DNA of 13,942 bases, taken from contig DATKWV010000084.1 of assembly GCA_035529405.1 (NCBI GenBank), positions 1 through 13,942 on the forward strand. Direction: 5' to 3'. This document shows, in pieces, positions 5,698-13,415 of the stretch. The translations under genes were made by a program, and so were the position numbers. The notes under the pieces were generated by a model that was not told the DNA's origin, made no database searches, and worked only from the letters and a program-made list of their open reading frames with translations. The stretch comes from DATKWV01 sp035529405. Its GTDB lineage: Bacteria > Planctomycetota > Phycisphaerae > Sedimentisphaerales > Anaerobacaceae. Each line of letters opens with the position of its first letter. Position 1 is the stretch's first letter.

Positions 5698-6417
5698 CTA
5701 TCTTTTGCCGCGTTCGGGTACAGGCAGACCCAGCTCGGTGAGGACCTTTTGCATATCCTCCCAGACCCTTTTGCGATTTTCGGCTGAATAATTTCGCAAA
5801 AGGTAAGCGGGATGATAAGTCGGCATAAGCTTTATCGGGGGCCGGCCGATAGCCGGACAGTATTGCTGAAAGCGTCCTCGCAACTGACCTATTGATTTGT
5901 TTGTTTCCAGCAGTGTCCTGGCTGCATGTGCGCCCAGGGCCACGATAATATCCGGGTTTATTATTTCAATTTGTCTTTGGAGGTACGGCAGGCAGTTTAT
6001 TATCTCCTCGGGCCGGGGGTCGCGATTGTCCGGCGGGCGGCACTTGAGGATATTGCAGATAAAAACGTCACTGCGTTTTAATCCCATAGCAGCTATGATT
6101 TTATCCAGCAGCTGCCCTGCCCTGCCGACAAAAGGTCTGCCCTGTGCATCTTCATCGGCACCGGGGCCTTCGCCGACAAAAACTATCCGCGCATCGGCAT
6201 TGCCTTCGCCGGCAACAGCGTTCGTCCGCAGCGACCCCAGGCCGCATTTATAACAGCCGGCAACCTCACCGGCTATGCTTTCCAGCTCAGCGGCCTTTTG
6301 CTTTGCCTGTGCCTGCTGTTGAGGCTTTTCGGGACTGCTGAGCGAAAAACCCGTCAAAAAATCATCCAGTTCGAGCTGCTGGCGAACAACCTTTGTGTAT
6401 TTTGAATCTGCTTGCAT
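5698..6417 (-). CDS. udg: Family 4 uracil-DNA glycosylase (4Fe-4S)
   Basis: Removes uracil from DNA that arises by cytosine deamination or dUTP misincorporation, starting base-excision repair. The protein has 239 aa from ATG 6417. A polar, Gln-rich N-terminal tail (about 1-45) precedes the catalytic fold. Likely cluster ligands are C55 and C58 (CYKC), C126 (LKCRPP) and C142 (NCLPYL), spacing C-x2-C and C-x15-C as in the family. Active-site motifs are GEGPGADED (82-90) and HPAYLLR (202-208). The frame is open 28 codons further upstream, giving a hydrophobic leader, but this is implausible for a repair enzyme and I prefer the internal ATG, although no clear Shine-Dalgarno precedes it. The family was formerly annotated as phage SPO1 DNA polymerase-related protein. 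Convergent with dnaA; tRNA-Gln lies upstream on the same strand and may be co-transcribed. Confidence 0.94.
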   Translation of the reverse strand: MQADSKYTKVVRQQLELDDFLTGFSLSSPEKPQQQAQAKQKAAELESIAGEVAGCYKCGLGSLRTNAVAGEGNADARIVFVGEGPGADEDAQGRPFVGRAGQLLDKIIAAMGLKRSDVFICNILKCRPPDNRDPRPEEIINCLPYLQRQIEIINPDIIVALGAHAARTLLETNKSIGQLRGRFQQYCPAIGRPPIKLMPTYHPAYLLRNYSAENRKRVWEDMQKVLTELGLPVPERGKR

Positions 6418-6484
6418 TGGTGACAATTTTAATAACGCACTGTCGCTTCGGCAATAAATAAAAATTAGACTTAAGAACCCGCAG

Positions 6485-6495
6485 AGTATAATACT
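6485..6495 (-). promoter_or_regulatory. Palindrome containing a -10-like box before udg
   Basis: AGTATAATACT is a perfect odd-length palindrome. Read on the minus strand it contains TATACT, a good -10 box, but no matching -35 box stands 16-18 bp upstream. It lies between tRNA-Gln and udg, about 70 bp before the udg start. Next to it is a small GCCC/GGGC hairpin (6496-6510). It could be a weak udg promoter or an operator. Confidence 0.25.
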
Positions 6496-6542
6496 GCCCA
6501 AAAACCGGGCGCATAATTAAGGTGGATTTGTCGCCGGATAAA

Positions 6543-6613
6543 CTGGGGAACCAGGATTCGGACCTGGACTAACTGATCCAGAGTCAGTTGTGCTACCGTT
6601 ACACTATTCCCCA
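6543..6613 (-). tRNA. trnQ: tRNA-Gln (anticodon CTG)
   Basis: The minus strand gives a complete 71-nt cloverleaf. The acceptor stem TGGGGAA pairs with TTCCCCA, with discriminator G. The D arm is GTG-TAACGGTAG-CAC and the anticodon arm is ACTGA-CTCTGGA-TCAGT with CTG at 34-36, reading CAG (Gln). The variable loop is TAGT and the T stem is CCAGG/CCTGG. The 3' CCA is not encoded and would be added by CCA-adding enzyme. The T loop reads TCCGAAT, so position 55, almost always U (pseudouridine), is C. All stems pair perfectly, so I do not call it a pseudogene. Confidence 0.96.
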
Positions 6614-6676
6614 AAACTGCAAAATAACAGGCTATGCGGCCATAAAACTATCAGCAGCAACCGTCCCATCAATCGC

Positions 6677-6704
6677 ATTATACGCAAAATGCGGGGATTC
6701 ACAA
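6677..6704 (-). promoter_or_regulatory. Promoter for tRNA-Gln
   Basis: On the minus strand, TTGTGA (6699-6704), a 16-bp spacer and a perfect TATAAT (6677-6682). Start would be near 6670, giving a 5' leader of about 57 nt for RNase P to remove. The transcript may continue into udg, because no strong terminator separates them. Confidence 0.5.
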
Positions 6705-6708
6705 TCAC

Positions 6709-6731
6709 AAAAAACTTTCAGGTACTAAGTT
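6709..6731 (-). terminator. Weak terminator at the end of the ABC operon
   Basis: On the minus strand, AACTT (6727-6731) can pair with AAGTT (6713-6717) across a 9-nt loop, and the second arm runs into six T (6714-6709). The hairpin overlaps the DUF4340 stop codon. The stem is short and AT-rich, so this is tentative. Confidence 0.3.
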
Positions 6732-7855
6732 CCCTGTCCCGATAAGCCTGTATCGCCGGCTGTTGAAGAATCGTCATCGCTTACCTGTTTGGCCTGGTCG
6801 GCGGGCTTTTCAGTTTCGACCAGTTCCGAGAGCTTCTTGACCATGAGCTTGGCCTTGTAATCGGAAATCTGGTAAATCCAGCCCTTGTGCCGTGCGGAAA
6901 ATTCATTCGCCTTGTCACGTGCCAGCAGCTTTGCCTCTTTCTGCTTTAACTGCTCTTCGGATTCCACGGTCTTTTCCTTGGTCACCGGCTGGGGGTCGGT
7001 AAACTCGGCATCACAGGTAACATAAGTTTTGCCGTCACTTTGAGCAATATTGAGTGTATAAACAGTTGAGTCTTTGAGGGTGCAGGTAAAACGTCTGTCA
7101 AAATCCAGTTTTTCTTTGAGACCCGATTGCCTGCTGACATCATCAAATCTGAGGTTTTTCACGGCCGTCAAAACGTACTGGTACTCATCGGCCTTCGGCC
7201 TGCTGCCGGCCGGCATCGGCTCCAGTACAACAGCTCCGGTTTGGCCGGTCTTTGTGAGTGTGTAAACTTCGTTGGGTCCGCTTACGGTAACCGACTCTAC
7301 AGCGTCATCATCGACTTCAATCAGACTTTGGTCGATGTAGTTCATCGCCCAGTCATTTACCCAGGGCCGTTCGAGCGTAACATATACCTTATCGTCATCC
7401 ACAAGCCGCACGTAAGTTCCCTGGCCGGTTTCCCTGGTCAATCCTATCACAACACCGGTCAGCAGCGCAGAATCGGCTTTCAGAAATCTCACTACAGCCT
7501 CAGCTTGTTCTTCAGCAACGCCGAGGTCGTCGTGATTGGCTCTGTCGTCGGTATAAAGTTCGGCCGTGCGAATATCCAGACACTTTGTAATCAGCTCGTT
7601 TATCCGGCTGGCAGCGGCAGGGTAATTGTCCTTCTCGACCACGACAAAACCTTCCTGCCTGCGCTTGAGGGTAACGGTTTTATCGGCGCGGCCCACGACA
7701 ATACTGTCTATATCCGCCGGGTTAAGCCCCTGAATAAGGTAGGAAGGTGCGGTCTGTTCAGTCCCGGGCTTACTGGAAATACCCGACTGGACAACCGCCC
7801 ATACAATCATACCGGCGGTAATAATGCCCAATATCGTAAGCTTTTGGTTACTCAT
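6725..7855 (-). CDS. DUF4340 domain protein, ABC complex auxiliary
   Basis: The 376-aa protein has a single N-terminal membrane segment (about residues 6-23), so most of it is extracytoplasmic. DUF4340 proteins are usually encoded beside GldG-like genes, and their biochemical role is unknown. The body alternates strands and polar loops, with the typical early segment LNPADIDSIVVGRADKTVTL followed by a charged stretch. A Lys/Glu-rich helix lies in the C-terminal third, and the last ~30 residues (after EKPADQAK) are a low-complexity Ser/Asp/Gly tail. ATG 7855 is chosen because GGAG (7863-7866) stands seven bases before it. An earlier ATG at 7903 would overlap the preceding gene and lacks such a site. 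It is the last gene of the four-gene operon, 37 bp after the GldG-like gene. Likely role: a subunit working with that exporter. Confidence 0.85.
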   Translation of the reverse strand: MSNQKLTILGIITAGMIVWAVVQSGISSKPGTEQTAPSYLIQGLNPADIDSIVVGRADKTVTLKRRQEGFVVVEKDNYPAAASRINELITKCLDIRTAELYTDDRANHDDLGVAEEQAEAVVRFLKADSALLTGVVIGLTRETGQGTYVRLVDDDKVYVTLERPWVNDWAMNYIDQSLIEVDDDAVESVTVSGPNEVYTLTKTGQTGAVVLEPMPAGSRPKADEYQYVLTAVKNLRFDDVSRQSGLKEKLDFDRRFTCTLKDSTVYTLNIAQSDGKTYVTCDAEFTDPQPVTKEKTVESEEQLKQKEAKLLARDKANEFSARHKGWIYQISDYKAKLMVKKLSELVETEKPADQAKQVSDDDSSTAGDTGLSGQGT

Positions 7856-7892
7856 TGCAAAACTCCTGCATATATTGCGAACACAAGACTTC

Positions 7893-9866
7893 TCAGGAAT
7901 CACTGGCGTGGCTGATATAATATCTCTTTTTGGCGCTGCGGCGCAAGGCCAGAGTTATCGAGATGAGCAAAATGACGCCCGGCGCCGTGAGCATATCAAA
8001 GTTGCGAAGCATATTACCGAGATGCTCGATATGCTGGCGTTTTCTCATCTTCACCTGGCGAAGCTGTCGCCTGGCCTGGTGTATCTTCAGCTCGAGGTCT
8101 TTTTTCTTTTGAAGGATTGTACTGCCTATAATGTCTTCCTGTCCTTCTTTCGCTGAAGAAAGCATCGACTGTAATTCGCTCTGGAAACCCGCAATCTCGG
8201 CGTTGATTTTAGCCTCCTCTTCGGCGGTTTCGGCTTCAGCCTGTCGTTCAATTTCGTCAACACGAACAAACGGGCGATTGAAATTGCCGCGCGACCTGAC
8301 GGAAATCAAATCGCTGGAACCAGCCAGACTGTCCAGCGAATTCAACATCAGCGCACTATTGTCCCCAACGACAATGTTGCCGAAGAACATATTCTTCTGG
8401 TAGGCCAGCATATCGGTTATGAAATCCACATCGGAAAACACCACAACTGCGCAATCTTCTCTGGCTTCGGCAAGGCCGTTTATTTGTTTGGCCATCTTCT
8501 GGTTGGGGTCGTCGGGGAGGTTTGAATCAGCCGGCTGTGCAATTTCCACCTCAATCCCGTCCGGAAAACTGCTCTTAAATCTGCCTGTAACCAGGTAGCC
8601 CATTGCAACCGGCCGGCTGCCGTCTATAAACTTGTCCATAAGGCGTGACGGATTCAGCATATTCAGCTCGTAACTATTCGCTGACCAACTGTTGCCCCTG
8701 GCGGTGGTGGTAACAATGGGGGTCCGTTTAATATCTGCCAGGCGCTCATTTACGTCGGGCACCTCTGTTAATACACCTGCAAACAGGTACCTGACCTGGT
8801 TAAGGTCGGCTGTTATTGCGTGCTCCTTGCTGAAGCATTCCGAGGTCAGATTGAGATAACCGATAATCGGTTCGGGCCTTCTGCTTGCATTCAGTGACGC
8901 TTTCAGCGCAAGGCTGCGGTCTCCTGCAAACGTGTCTTTGGCCATCTGCAGGCCCCAGGTCCGTAAAAGGGCGTTCAAATCCGAGCTCGGTGACTTCGGC
9001 TGCTGCCTTTGCATCATGTCCACAGGCGGCTGGTCGGCAAAACAGAAAGGGTCAACACAAATAACCGTTCTGCCGCCTTTGAGCACAAACTGGTCTATGG
9101 CAAACAAGGTCTTTTCAGGCAGGTCCTTGGGGTGAATAATAAGCAAAATGTCGATGTCTTTTATTTCGTTAACATCTGCGGGTACATCGGTAACCTGGTA
9201 CTTCTGCCTCAACTGTTCAACGAATGTCCACGGCGGCTGCGGGGTCTGGCCCTGCATTCGCATCATCTGGGCCATATAGCCGGTAACGTCATCACCCATT
9301 ACGTCAAGGGAACTGATAATTCCAACCTTTGTTTTCTGACGGGTGATGGCGCTATCTATGAGGTAACTTATGTCGTATTCTATGAAATTCTCGCGGTCGG
9401 GCGAGAAAAATGGTATGACCTTTTCAACACCGAACTGCGTCTGCAGCGCCAGGCCGAAGAAAAAGTTCTCTTCCTCTGTTATTGAGAACCTTTTAAGGCC
9501 GTATCTAAGTGCCGCAAGCTCCTCTTCGGAAAAGGGCCTTGGGTCGATTATCTCCAGCTCAATCATACCTTTGGCCTGCTTGGCATACTCCTCAAGCAAG
9601 GCCTTTACATATTCGTAGTAGTTGTTGAAGTACTTAATCTGGTCGGGCCCCTTAAGGGCGGCGGTTTTGGCGTAATAAAATTTTATCCTGACCGGCTGAT
9701 TAAGCCTTGCGAGAATGGCCCTTGTTCCGGGACACAGCGTATAAAGCTTCTGGCCGGTAACATCAACCTTCAAGCCTTTGCCCGCGTTCTGACATATACT
9801 TACGGCACAAAAAGTGATTACCAGAACAAAGACAACGCCTGTAATCGCCCTGAACATTCTGTTCAT
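7893..9866 (-). CDS. GldG-like ABC-type auxiliary protein
   Basis: About 657 aa. It has an N-terminal membrane segment (about 5-25), then a family-typical stretch LKVDVTGQKLYTLCPGT followed by LNQPVRIKFYYAK, a large extracytoplasmic region of the ABC_transp_aux/GldG type, an Ala/Glu/Lys/Gln-rich coiled coil (about 534-622), and a C-terminal membrane segment (about 626-641) with a short basic tail. GldG acts with GldF and GldA in Bacteroidetes gliding. Homologues elsewhere accompany ABC-2 exporters of unknown substrate. Two starts fit. GTG 9869 overlaps the permease stop by four bases. ATG 9866 shares one base with it and stands seven bases after AGGAAGG (9874-9880), so I choose ATG. Translation is very probably coupled to the permease. 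The coiled coil next to the last membrane segment suggests oligomerisation or a periplasmic bridge. Confidence 0.9.
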   Translation of the reverse strand: MNRMFRAITGVVFVLVITFCAVSICQNAGKGLKVDVTGQKLYTLCPGTRAILARLNQPVRIKFYYAKTAALKGPDQIKYFNNYYEYVKALLEEYAKQAKGMIELEIIDPRPFSEEELAALRYGLKRFSITEEENFFFGLALQTQFGVEKVIPFFSPDRENFIEYDISYLIDSAITRQKTKVGIISSLDVMGDDVTGYMAQMMRMQGQTPQPPWTFVEQLRQKYQVTDVPADVNEIKDIDILLIIHPKDLPEKTLFAIDQFVLKGGRTVICVDPFCFADQPPVDMMQRQQPKSPSSDLNALLRTWGLQMAKDTFAGDRSLALKASLNASRRPEPIIGYLNLTSECFSKEHAITADLNQVRYLFAGVLTEVPDVNERLADIKRTPIVTTTARGNSWSANSYELNMLNPSRLMDKFIDGSRPVAMGYLVTGRFKSSFPDGIEVEIAQPADSNLPDDPNQKMAKQINGLAEAREDCAVVVFSDVDFITDMLAYQKNMFFGNIVVGDNSALMLNSLDSLAGSSDLISVRSRGNFNRPFVRVDEIERQAEAETAEEEAKINAEIAGFQSELQSMLSSAKEGQEDIIGSTILQKKKDLELKIHQARRQLRQVKMRKRQHIEHLGNMLRNFDMLTAPGVILLISITLALRRSAKKRYYISHASDS

Positions 9867-10597
9867 CACCCGGCCTTCCTTTCATCCAAAACAATAATGC
9901 ACGCAACCAGCCATCCTGTTATCAATAGCACAAAGTAAGAAAGGTCCTTGAATTCGAGCATACCCCTCTGTATCGCCTCAAAGTGCAAGCTAAAACTCAT
10001 ACCCGCTACGGCTGAAACCAGCCCCGCAGGTAAAAAGGTTGAAAGATAGTTCATCGTGGTCGGCATTCCCGCGAACACAAGTATCGCACAGGCAACCACC
10101 GCCAACACAAAGCTTATAACCTGATTCTTGCTGACCGCAGAAAAGAAACAGCCTATAGCAAGAAAGCCGCCGGCCATAAGGATACTGCCGAGATAGCCTG
10201 CTGCTATCAAGCCGATGTCAGGTTCGCCAAGCCAGTATACGGTGACAACCATCGGAAAAGTCAGCAGCAGCGCTATGCCCAGAAAGACCCACGCGGCAAA
10301 AAACTTGCCCAAAACCGCAGCAGTAACCGTAACCGGCAGGGTCAGCAGCAGCTCAACCGAACCGCTTTTTCGCTCTTCCGCCCACAAACGCATCGCAGTT
10401 GCAGGGACCATGAAAACAAACAATAACGGCAGATTCATAAAGAACAAACGCATATCGGCCTGCCGCATTTCGTAAAAACCCTGGCGGAACGTCATGTAAC
10501 CGGAAAAAAACAAAAACACTACCAGGAATACGTATGCCAGGGGCGTCTGGAAATAGCCTTTGAATTCCCTTTTTAGTACCGACCAAAAACCATGCAT
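9866..10597 (-). CDS. ABC-2 type permease (GldF-like)
   Basis: A 243-aa integral membrane subunit with six hydrophobic segments (about 19-36, 52-70, 100-124, 135-157, 162-180 and 225-240). The segment MRLWAEERKSGSVELLLTLP (68-87) after the second segment is the conserved cytoplasmic coupling motif of this permease type (E-E-x-x-x-G-T/S-x-E-L-L). It is the channel-forming partner of the ATPase encoded just upstream. The start ATG 10597 has AGGAG (10606-10610) eight bases before it, and this site overlaps the ATPase stop codon. The 3' end overlaps the GldG-like gene. Length and neighbours match GldF. Substrate is unknown; gliding is not implied. Confidence 0.93.
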   Translation of the reverse strand: MHGFWSVLKREFKGYFQTPLAYVFLVVFLFFSGYMTFRQGFYEMRQADMRLFFMNLPLLFVFMVPATAMRLWAEERKSGSVELLLTLPVTVTAAVLGKFFAAWVFLGIALLLTFPMVVTVYWLGEPDIGLIAAGYLGSILMAGGFLAIGCFFSAVSKNQVISFVLAVVACAILVFAGMPTTMNYLSTFLPAGLVSAVAGMSFSLHFEAIQRGMLEFKDLSYFVLLITGWLVACIIVLDERKAG

Positions 10598-10608
10598 ATC
10601 GCAGACTC

Positions 10609-11328
10609 CTACGCAACTTTAGTTCTGGTAATTCTGCGGAAGACCTCGTCCAGACTGCAATTATACTGCTGTTTGAGCTTTTCAGGTGTTGAATCCACAA
10701 GAACGCGGCCTTTTGAAATTATAATCGTTCTCGAACAGACGGCCTCCACTTCTTCGAGAATATGTGTTGATATGATTATGCACTTATTCTCAGCCATTTT
10801 GTTTATGAGCTGTCTTACCTCGTGTTTCTGGTTGGGGTCCAGGCCGTCGGTGGGCTCATCGAGTATCAGCACGTCGGGGTCGTGAATGAGCGCCTGGGCC
10901 AGGCCCACCCGCCGCTTGTAGCCTTTGGACAGTGTCTCGATGGTCTGATGGTAAACCGATTCGACCGAGCACATCGGCACTATCCGGTCGAGGGTCTGTT
11001 TGCGTGTTTTGCCGTTTATTCTTCGCACATCACAGATAAAATTCAGAAAACTGCCCACCGTCATTTCATTATACGCAGGGGCATTTTCAGCCAGATAGCC
11101 CAGGCATCGCCTTACCTTAACAGGGTCTTTAAGGATACTATGGCCGCAGACGCTGGCGGTGCCGCTGTCGGGAGCCAGAAAGCAGGCCAATATCCTCATA
11201 ACGGTAGTTTTGCCGGCGCCGTTGGGGCCGAGAAAGCCCAGTACCTGGCCCTTATCGACCTCGAAGGACACGCCGTCCACAGCCACGATAGAGCCAAAAC
11301 TTCTGTGAAGGTCTTTAACGCTAATCAT
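10609..11328 (-). CDS. ABC transporter ATP-binding protein (GldA-like)
   Basis: A 239-aa nucleotide-binding subunit that powers the ABC-2 permease. Visible motifs: Walker A GPNGAGKTT (34-42), signature LSKGY (133-137), Walker B VLILDEPT (153-160), D-loop GLDP and switch His in STHILEE (H189). The Q-loop has YLAENAPAY (78-86), with Glu where Gln is usual; this is common in GldA/CcmA-like ATPases. Start ATG 11328 follows a strong AGGAGG (11334-11339) at five bases. It is the first gene of a tightly packed operon: 11 bp to the permease, which overlaps the GldG-like gene, then 37 bp to the DUF4340 gene. Confidence 0.96.
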   Translation of the reverse strand: MISVKDLHRSFGSIVAVDGVSFEVDKGQVLGFLGPNGAGKTTVMRILACFLAPDSGTASVCGHSILKDPVKVRRCLGYLAENAPAYNEMTVGSFLNFICDVRRINGKTRKQTLDRIVPMCSVESVYHQTIETLSKGYKRRVGLAQALIHDPDVLILDEPTDGLDPNQKHEVRQLINKMAENKCIIISTHILEEVEAVCSRTIIISKGRVLVDSTPEKLKQQYNCSLDEVFRRITRTKVA

Positions 11329-11373
11329 TTTTGCCTCCTGAAAGGCTTAAAACCTCTTTGGTAAATTGCACAA

Positions 11374-11401
11374 ATTATGCAAAAAACCCGGCAAAAATCA
11401 A
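11374..11401 (-). promoter_or_regulatory. Promoter of the ABC operon
   Basis: On the minus strand, TTGATT (11396-11401), a 16-bp spacer and CATAAT (11374-11379). Start near 11367 would give a leader of about 40 nt before the ATPase ATG. Confidence 0.5.
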
Positions 11402-11573
11402 GGACTTTTTTTACAGGCGGCGATGGTCTTTTCAGGTAAAGCAAAAGTGGTGCAAAAGCGCGGCCCGCAGGGCATTACGACGGTAAAATCAAAATTCAAA
11501 AACAGTAATTCCCGGCATTCGGACAGGTTGCCGGTGTTAGCCGACAAATCAGGAACTTTTGAGAAAACAGGTA

Positions 11574-11601
11574 TTGACGGAACTTCCGGCAATGGTAGAA
11601 T
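11574..11601 (+). promoter_or_regulatory. Promoter of the 246-aa gene
   Basis: TTGACG (11574-11579), a 16-bp spacer and TAGAAT (11596-11601), ten of twelve consensus positions. Transcription from about 11608 gives a leader of about 38 nt containing the GGGGG ribosome-binding site. Confidence 0.6.
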
Positions 11602-11645
11602 AAACGGAGCTTTGTTGATTTTGGCAGCAGTATGGGGGCCGATAA

Positions 11646-12386
11646 ATGCAGGACTACCAGATTACAGAAGATAAGCTGGACGAACACGTTGAAAAAATAT
11701 CTGTGGGTTTGAAACCGGAGTTTGAGCCAAAGCTGGAGCGGGTGCATGTGTGTGATTTTTACGATGCTCTTGTGGAGGAGTTTCCGGGTATTTTCGAAAC
11801 TCTGATTCACAGCCCTACGGAATGCCAAATAAGGAAAACATTTGTGTTTCCGGGCAAGATGGACATAGAGAGCGTAATATTAATATGTCAGCGGGGAGGG
11901 ATGGATTTTGTAATACCAAGGCGGTTTGCCCTGGTTCAAGAGAACACTGCTTTAGAGGATACCCAGGAAATTGCCGCCGGGTGTATCAAGCTGATTCGAA
12001 AACATTTTCCGACCAAACGGATTTATGGATTGGGGCATATAAATGAATATATTTTTGGCCTGGAAGAGCATAACGGGCCTGAATTTATCGCGTCAAGATT
12101 TACGAAGATAACGGTTCAGGGACAGGATGAGGAAATATCGGTAAGGGTGAACAGGCCGGACAACGATTATAATAAAATAATCGATTTAAAGCCCGTAGTG
12201 GAATTTCAGGCAGGGCAGGAAGGTGTCACGAGATGGGGTATGAAGGTCTCGGTTGATTTCAATAACCGTGATACGACACGGGACCTGACGCTTGATGACG
12301 TTCGGCTGATTATAGAAAAATCCGGCCAGTTCAATCGTGACGAACTGTATGCATTTTTGAATGCGACAGAGACATGGCAAGGATGA
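11646..12386 (+). CDS. Hypothetical soluble protein, 246 aa
   Basis: I do not recognise this protein. It is acidic, with no signal peptide or membrane segment, so it is probably cytoplasmic. Sequence texture suggests mixed alpha/beta: an N-terminal charged helix, a strand-rich middle (about 58-95, including RKTFVFPG and MDFVIPRRF), a helix around 105-125, and a C-terminal part with strand KVSVDFNNRD followed by helical LTLDDVRLIIEK. The layout faintly recalls the TIGR04255 family of sporadic 250-aa proteins, a guess only. ATG 11646 is supported by GGGGG (11634-11638) at seven bases and a good promoter. Codon use matches the core genes more than the left-end helicase. It stands alone between the divergent ABC operon and a downstream lipoprotein gene 212 bp away. 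Confidence 0.85.
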   Translation: MQDYQITEDKLDEHVEKISVGLKPEFEPKLERVHVCDFYDALVEEFPGIFETLIHSPTECQIRKTFVFPGKMDIESVILICQRGGMDFVIPRRFALVQENTALEDTQEIAAGCIKLIRKHFPTKRIYGLGHINEYIFGLEEHNGPEFIASRFTKITVQGQDEEISVRVNRPDNDYNKIIDLKPVVEFQAGQEGVTRWGMKVSVDFNNRDTTRDLTLDDVRLIIEKSGQFNRDELYAFLNATETWQG

Positions 12387-12562
12387 TGGCTTGCCGCGCG
12401 TTTTCAGCACAGTACGAGTAAAGCGGTGCGAAGAGAAATGAACATTGGCTAACATCTTATCCGGCGGGCGCGCTGCTCAATTCCGTCTTATATATTGAAC
12501 TGGACACTACGTTATTGCCGCTGCCGTAAAGGCGTACGAAAGACACCGGCTAATAGCTTGTG

Positions 12563-12590
12563 TTGACAGGGACCGGCGGTATCTGATAAG
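12563..12590 (+). promoter_or_regulatory. Promoter of the lipoprotein gene, possibly leaderless
   Basis: A perfect TTGACA (12563-12568), a 16-bp spacer and GATAAG (12585-12590). The expected start near 12597 is only about two bases before the ATG at 12599, and no Shine-Dalgarno sequence is present. This suggests a leaderless message, or that the true promoter is elsewhere. Confidence 0.45.
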
Positions 12591-12598
12591 CTGGTTTC

Positions 12599-13411
12599 AT
12601 GGCGCGGGTTATAAAATCGGCACTTTTTGCTGCGGCAATTGCCTGGCTTGCCGGCTGTAACGGCAGCCCCAAAGACACCCCTATCTGGGAAAAAGTCAAA
12701 ATTACAGACCTGGCCACCCCCGAGATTAACGAGCCTGTCGGTTATCCGTCACCGATACTAAAAACCATAAATTTCGATGTCTATACGTTCCATCTGCCGG
12801 CTGAAAACATAAACGCGCTCGATAATATCCTGCAGATGCTGTACACGAAGCCGCTGTGGTTCAATAACTACGATGCCTTCGAGACCAACTGTTTCGCGGC
12901 CGGCTTCGGCCAGCTTGACATCTGGGACAAAGTGCGCGACCTGTTAGTTGCTGCCGGCGCAGAGAAGGCCTCCGGCACGGCTGTAATGCTGCCCGACGGC
13001 CAGGCGAACAGGATTTTCGTTACCAGATTAGACAAGGAACAGTCGGTTTTCTACAGCCGCACAGGCGATTCAATGGAGGCGGTCAGTATCGGGCCGGGCA
13101 CAATGACGCTGCGGCTGCAGGCTGAGAAAATTGCCGGCCTGCGAGGCCAGTGTCAGGTCAGTATCCAGCCGGCATATTCGCCCCTGATAAGAGCAGACGC
13201 CCGGCCCGAACAGGATGTTCAAAAATACGGGGATTACTTCTTCGATTCGGCTGGGTTTAAATTAAGAATGAGCGGCGGCGACTTTGTCTTGCTGGGGCCG
13301 AAAAAACTCGTAAATAACCGCATAATCCTGCCCGGCCTTTTCTTCACGCAGCCGCAGCCGAAACCGCTTATAAGAATTTTTTTAATTATCTGCACGGCAA
13401 TAAACCTCTGA
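12599..13411 (+). CDS. Hypothetical lipoprotein
   Basis: A 270-aa protein with a textbook lipoprotein signal: basic R3/K6, hydrophobic 8-18, and lipobox LAGC with lipidated C20, so it is exported and anchored in the envelope. The mature part has no domain I recognise. It includes a segment NFDVYTFHLPAENINALDNI (59-78) and ends in a strand-rich half with FKLRMSGGDFVLLGPKKL. The start has no ribosome-binding site; see the promoter entry. Near the 3' end a run of seven T (about 13377-13383) precedes the last nine codons. Adding one T would give the tail NYLHGNKPLTI and a stop overlapping the next ATG. The present reading gives a hydrophobic tail ending CTAINL. It probably forms an operon with the DUF362 gene 4 bp downstream. 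Confidence 0.82.
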   Translation: MARVIKSALFAAAIAWLAGCNGSPKDTPIWEKVKITDLATPEINEPVGYPSPILKTINFDVYTFHLPAENINALDNILQMLYTKPLWFNNYDAFETNCFAAGFGQLDIWDKVRDLLVAAGAEKASGTAVMLPDGQANRIFVTRLDKEQSVFYSRTGDSMEAVSIGPGTMTLRLQAEKIAGLRGQCQVSIQPAYSPLIRADARPEQDVQKYGDYFFDSAGFKLRMSGGDFVLLGPKKLVNNRIILPGLFFTQPQPKPLIRIFLIICTAINL

Positions 13412-13415
13412 CGAT

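Larger units (their letters stand above)
11329..11645. other. Divergent promoter region, 317 bp
   Basis: Non-coding spacer between the ABC operon (leftward) and the 246-aa gene (rightward). It holds one promoter candidate in each direction. Between them (11402-11573) I see only a minor GCCC-GCA-GGGC hairpin (11463-11473) and no gene or RNA that I recognise. Confidence 0.6.

Noticed and set aside
6418..6501. Hydrophobic N-terminal extension (signal peptide) of the uracil-DNA glycosylase
   Set aside because: A DNA repair enzyme should be cytoplasmic, and the extension covers a palindrome in the leader. Probably an open frame upstream of the true ATG.
7127..7915. 262-aa plus-strand frame opposite the DUF4340 gene
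   Set aside because: An antisense shadow with no domain or start signal. The minus strand carries a coherent membrane-anchored protein with a ribosome-binding site in an operon.
10609..11328. Glu in the Q-loop of the ATPase as a sign of inactivity
   Set aside because: Walker A, Walker B, signature and switch His are intact, and Glu at this place is common in GldA/CcmA-like ATPases.
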